A DNA stretch of 8,870 bases from a bacterium (lineage in GTDB: Bacteria > Thermosulfidibacterota > Thermosulfidibacteria > Thermosulfidibacterales > Thermosulfidibacteraceae), in the NCBI GenBank assembly GCA_027022065.1, contig JALVZS010000116.1, positions 1 to 8,870 on the forward strand, written 5' to 3'. The position numbers were made by a program, and so were the translations under genes. Positions 6,397 through 8,870 of the stretch are shown here, piece by piece. Each line of letters opens with the position of its first letter. Positions within the stretch are counted from its first letter, which is position 1. The notes below the pieces were generated by a model. That model had not been told where the DNA came from, did not search any database, and saw only the letters and a program-made list of their open reading frames with translations.

Positions 6397-7469
6397 CCAG
6401 AAGGGATGTCATTGAAAGGGCAAGGGAAGAAGGCAGACTTGTAGCGGCTGTATTCCCTATACGGTATCCAAGGGAGCTGTTAAGGGCCTTTGGCATTGAA
6501 CCTATTGAGGTGTGGGGTCCCCCAAGGGTGAGGGGTTCGGAAGGGGCCTCTCACCTTCAACCTTATATCTGTTCTGTGATTCACAATGGCCTTTCTTTCC
6601 TTCTAGAAGGTGGTCTGGATGATGTGGATCTTATCCTAGTTCCCCACTGTTGTGACAGCTTGCAGGGGCTTGGAAGCCTGCTGAAGGACTTTGTAAATCC
6701 TCGCCAAGAGGTGCTTACCTTTTATATACCCAGAGGGGACTATAAAGCGTCCAAGGATTTTTTGGTAAAGGAGCTTGTGATCCTTTATGAGAGGTTGAGG
6801 TCTATCACTGGTAAAGAGCCATCGGCTCAAGAGATTATGAGTAGTATCATTGAGGAAGAGATGGCAGATAGGCTTTCGCTGGAGCTTTACAGGAACAGAA
6901 AGCGTATAGGTTTGTCCAGCAGAGAGTTTGTGGAGATTTTGAGGAAGAGAGAGTATCTGCCTCCCAAGCTCTTTGCGGAGGAAGTTGAGAAAAGGCTTGA
7001 TGTTGCCAGCGGGGATGTTAAAGGTGTGGAGGTTATAATAAGTGGTATACTGCCTGAGCCTATGGATCTTCTTGACGAGATAGATGATGCGGGGGGCGTG
7101 GTCGTTTCTGATGACATGTCCTGTTTGAGGAGAAGGCTCTTGAAGCCTGGAAAGAGCGAGGATCCCTTTGAGAGAATAGCCGAAAGGCTTTTGTCGGCTC
7201 CCTATGATCCTGTTCTTGGATGTTTCTTCGCGGAGAGAATCTCCTTCTTAGAGAGGCTAATAGAAGAAACAGGGGCTAAAGGGGTTGTGTTTTACAATGT
7301 GAAGTTCTGTGAGGGGGAGGATTTCTACTATCCGGAGGTTTCAAGGTGGCTTAAAAGTAGAGGAATTGACTTTGTTAAAATAGAAGCGGACATAACACCT
7401 CCCTTACCGAAGCAGGTTTCTCAAAGACTGAGGGCTTTTATAGAGATTTTGGGAGAAAGGTGTGGCTAG
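6393..7469 (+). CDS. 2-hydroxyacyl-CoA dehydratase / benzoyl-CoA reductase family, small (HgdB/BcrC-like) subunit, 358 residues
   Basis: This is one half of a heterodimeric Fe-S enzyme that uses ATP-driven low-potential electrons to dehydrate a 2-hydroxyacyl-CoA or reduce an aromatic acyl-CoA. It opens with the family's N-terminal pattern ([26 protein letters not shown] region, residues 17-42). Three likely cluster ligands follow in the expected places: Cys60 in [11 protein letters not shown], Cys86 or Cys87 in VPHCCDSL, and Cys306 in [13 protein letters not shown]. The VVSDDMSC segment (237-244) and the closing IEADITPP stretch are also typical. At 358 residues it is somewhat shorter than the usual 370-390. 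Translation starts at GTG 6393, which overlaps the preceding TGA by 4 bases; there is no well-placed Shine-Dalgarno sequence, so it depends on coupling. Order before a 436-residue partner resembles bcrC-bcrB, but dehydratase function is equally possible. Confidence 0.9.
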   Translation: MTRRDVIERAREEGRLVAAVFPIRYPRELLRAFGIEPIEVWGPPRVRGSEGASHLQPYICSVIHNGLSFLLEGGLDDVDLILVPHCCDSLQGLGSLLKDFVNPRQEVLTFYIPRGDYKASKDFLVKELVILYERLRSITGKEPSAQEIMSSIIEEEMADRLSLELYRNRKRIGLSSREFVEILRKREYLPPKLFAEEVEKRLDVASGDVKGVEVIISGILPEPMDLLDEIDDAGGVVVSDDMSCLRRRLLKPGKSEDPFERIAERLLSAPYDPVLGCFFAERISFLERLIEETGAKGVVFYNVKFCEGEDFYYPEVSRWLKSRGIDFVKIEADITPPLPKQVSQRLRAFIEILGERCG

Positions 7470-8772
7470 TATTGTAAAGAAATTGAAATTAAAGGCGTTA
7501 AAGTTTGCTTTAGGTGCCAAAAGCTTTTGGGATTACATTACCTACTCCCCTCCTAAGGGGTGGAGGACAGATATACTGGCCCCACCCCTAAGGATAGGGG
7601 TTAAAACGAAGGAGCTGGTAACGAAGCATTATCTTGAGGGTGTCTATATAGATGGGGATAGGCCTGTTGCCTGGGTGACATCTGGGGCTCCCGTTGAGTT
7701 TCTGAAGGCATTAGGTTTCTATGTGCTTTATCCAGAGAACCATGCCGCTTTGTGTGGTGCAAGAAGGGTTGCTCTGGAGCTGTGCCAGAAAGCAGAGGAA
7801 AGGGGATATTCCATAGATATATGTTCCTATGCCAGAACGGACATAGGATCTCTGCTTTCTAGAAAGACTCCTGTTGGTAAACTTCCAAAGCCTGATCTGC
7901 TTCTCTGCTGCACCAATATCTGCCAAACTGTGCTTTACTGGTATCAGGTTTTGTCCCATTATTTTGATGTTCCTTTGGTAATTATAGATACTCCCTTTGT
8001 GTATTCAGAGGCCACCGATGCTGATCTAGAGTATGTAAAAAAGCAGATAGAAGCTGCCATTGAGGTTGCAGAAAGGATTTCTGGAAGAGCACTTGATTTT
8101 AACAGGTTAAGGGATGTTATGAAGCTCAGTAAGATGGCTACAGAACTGTGGCTTGAGGTTATATACACGGGTAAGCACATTCCGTCTCCCATCTCTGCTT
8201 TTGATCAGTTTATTCACATGGCCCCCATAGTGGAGATGAGAGGGGATTCGCAAACCGTGGACTTTTATGGGGCCATGCTGAAGGAGCTCAAAAAGAGGGT
8301 AAGTAAGGGCATTGGTGCTGTTGTTAAGGAAAGAAAAAGGGTTTTGTGGGATAATTTGCCCATATGGCATAGCTTGAGGTTCCTATCTGAAACCTTGGCG
8401 GATTGGGGAGTGTGCGTGGTTACCTCCACCTATACATACGCTTGGGGAGAGCTGGCTCCCATGATAGATCCTGACAGGCCTGTTGAGTCCATGGCTAAGG
8501 TGTACTTACATCCAATACTCAATAGGGGAACAGGTGATAAATACAGACTTATGAAAGGCATGATAGAAGACTTCCATCTTGACGGTGTTATCCTGCACTC
8601 GGACCGCTCTTGCAAACCCTATTCCATAGGCCAGATGGATCAGAGGACGAATATCGTTCAGGATCTAAAAATCCCTGCTGTTCTGGTGGAGTCTGATCAC
8701 AACGATCCCAGGGCCTTTTCTGAGAAGCAGGTTATAAATAGACTCAAGGCCTTTGTGGAGATGATGGGATGA
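7462..8772 (+). CDS. 2-hydroxyacyl-CoA dehydratase / benzoyl-CoA reductase family, large (HgdA/BcrB-like) subunit, 436 residues
   Basis: This is the partner of the preceding subunit, expected to bind the CoA thioester and a second Fe-S cluster. Family signatures are [13 protein letters not shown] (90-102), [12 protein letters not shown] (115-126) with Cys121, [12 protein letters not shown] (146-157) with Cys149, Cys150 and Cys154, and [15 protein letters not shown] (379-393) with Cys384, followed by [15 protein letters not shown] (409-423). Cys121, one of the 149/150/154 group and Cys384 are the likely cluster ligands. The length matches BcrB/BzdO-type subunits (about 435-450) better than longer HgdA proteins, which mildly favours the benzoyl-CoA reductase side. 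It begins at GTG 7462, six bases after GGAG (7452-7455), and overlaps the previous stop by 8 bases. The N-terminal 30 residues are basic and hydrophobic, with no signal peptide. Substrate remains uncertain. Confidence 0.92.
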   Translation: MASIVKKLKLKALKFALGAKSFWDYITYSPPKGWRTDILAPPLRIGVKTKELVTKHYLEGVYIDGDRPVAWVTSGAPVEFLKALGFYVLYPENHAALCGARRVALELCQKAEERGYSIDICSYARTDIGSLLSRKTPVGKLPKPDLLLCCTNICQTVLYWYQVLSHYFDVPLVIIDTPFVYSEATDADLEYVKKQIEAAIEVAERISGRALDFNRLRDVMKLSKMATELWLEVIYTGKHIPSPISAFDQFIHMAPIVEMRGDSQTVDFYGAMLKELKKRVSKGIGAVVKERKRVLWDNLPIWHSLRFLSETLADWGVCVVTSTYTYAWGELAPMIDPDRPVESMAKVYLHPILNRGTGDKYRLMKGMIEDFHLDGVILHSDRSCKPYSIGQMDQRTNIVQDLKIPAVLVESDHNDPRAFSEKQVINRLKAFVEMMG

Positions 8773-8870
8773 GGGATTTGAGGGCTGTTGGGATAGATGC
8801 AGGCTCAACTGCTATAAAGGTGGTAGGTGTTAACAGCAAGGGAGAGTTGCTTTACCACAAGGTGGAACCT
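8769..8870 (+). CDS. BcrA/BadF/HgdC-type ASKHA ATPase, dehydratase/reductase activator (5' part only)
   Basis: Thirty-four codons are present before the window ends. The N-terminus contains [13 protein letters not shown] (residues 7-19), the phosphate-1 motif of acetate/sugar kinase-Hsp70-actin fold ATPases. It is characteristic of the Fe-S protein that drives electrons into 2-hydroxyacyl-CoA dehydratases and class I benzoyl-CoA reductases with ATP hydrolysis. The ATG at 8769 overlaps the previous TGA (8770-8772), and GGAG at 8757-8760 lies eight bases upstream. Position directly after the two catalytic subunits makes the assignment firm. The part that would show the cluster-binding cysteines and tell a single HgdC-type activator from a BcrA/BcrD pair is outside the window. 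Confidence 0.88.
   Translation, partial: MRDLRAVGIDAGSTAIKVVGVNSKGELLYHKVEP

Noticed and set aside
1-8870. CRISPR arrays, insertion sequences, phage genes or integration at the tRNA
   Set aside because: No regularly spaced repeats, transposase or integrase, terminal inverted repeats or duplicated tRNA 3' end were seen in the window.

Overview
The window looks like chromosomal DNA from a Gram-negative anaerobic bacterium. Three things point that way: an outer-membrane beta-barrel protein with a signal peptide and a C-terminal phenylalanine, a pair of oxygen-sensitive 2-hydroxyacyl-CoA dehydratase/benzoyl-CoA reductase subunits, and the start of their ASKHA-type ATPase activator. Arginine is mostly encoded by AGG/AGA, and the charged proteins are rich in Lys and Glu. 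That would fit a thermophilic or moderately thermophilic member of the Desulfobacterota or a similar lineage, but this placement is inference and cannot be fixed from the window alone.

Layout. Positions 1-45 are the last codons of a gene whose body lies to the left. A type II tRNA-Leu(CAA) follows (86-170) with its own plausible promoter. A gene of unknown function, rich in predicted helices, starts 27 bases after the tRNA (198-1061). It converges, with a gap of only 13 bases, on a minus-strand FadD-type acyl-CoA synthetase (1075-2706). A 223-base intergenic region (2707-2929) separates this ligase from a rightward gene cluster. The region holds a good sigma70-like promoter for the cluster (TTGACA, 18 bases, TTTAAT) whose -10 box lies inside a 6+6 base inverted repeat, so repression is likely.

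The rightward cluster runs from 2930 past the right edge and is very compact: outer-membrane beta-barrel protein (2930-4744), AlkK-type acyl-CoA synthetase (4756-6396), small dehydratase/reductase subunit (6393-7469), large dehydratase/reductase subunit (7462-8772), and the first 34 codons of the BcrA/BadF/HgdC-type ATPase (8769 onward). The last four genes overlap by 4, 8 and 4 bases, which indicates one transcript with translational coupling.

A consistent reading is an uptake-activation-reduction pathway. An organic acid crosses the outer membrane through the barrel protein. It is then activated to a CoA thioester by one or both ligases. Finally the thioester is reduced or dehydrated by a two-subunit Fe-S enzyme energised by the ATPase. 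Subunit order and sizes (358 then 436 residues, activator last) resemble bcrC-bcrB-bcrA of class I benzoyl-CoA reductases. Individual motifs are equally compatible with a 2-hydroxyacyl-CoA dehydratase. The sequence does not decide between them, and the genes beyond 8870 would be informative.
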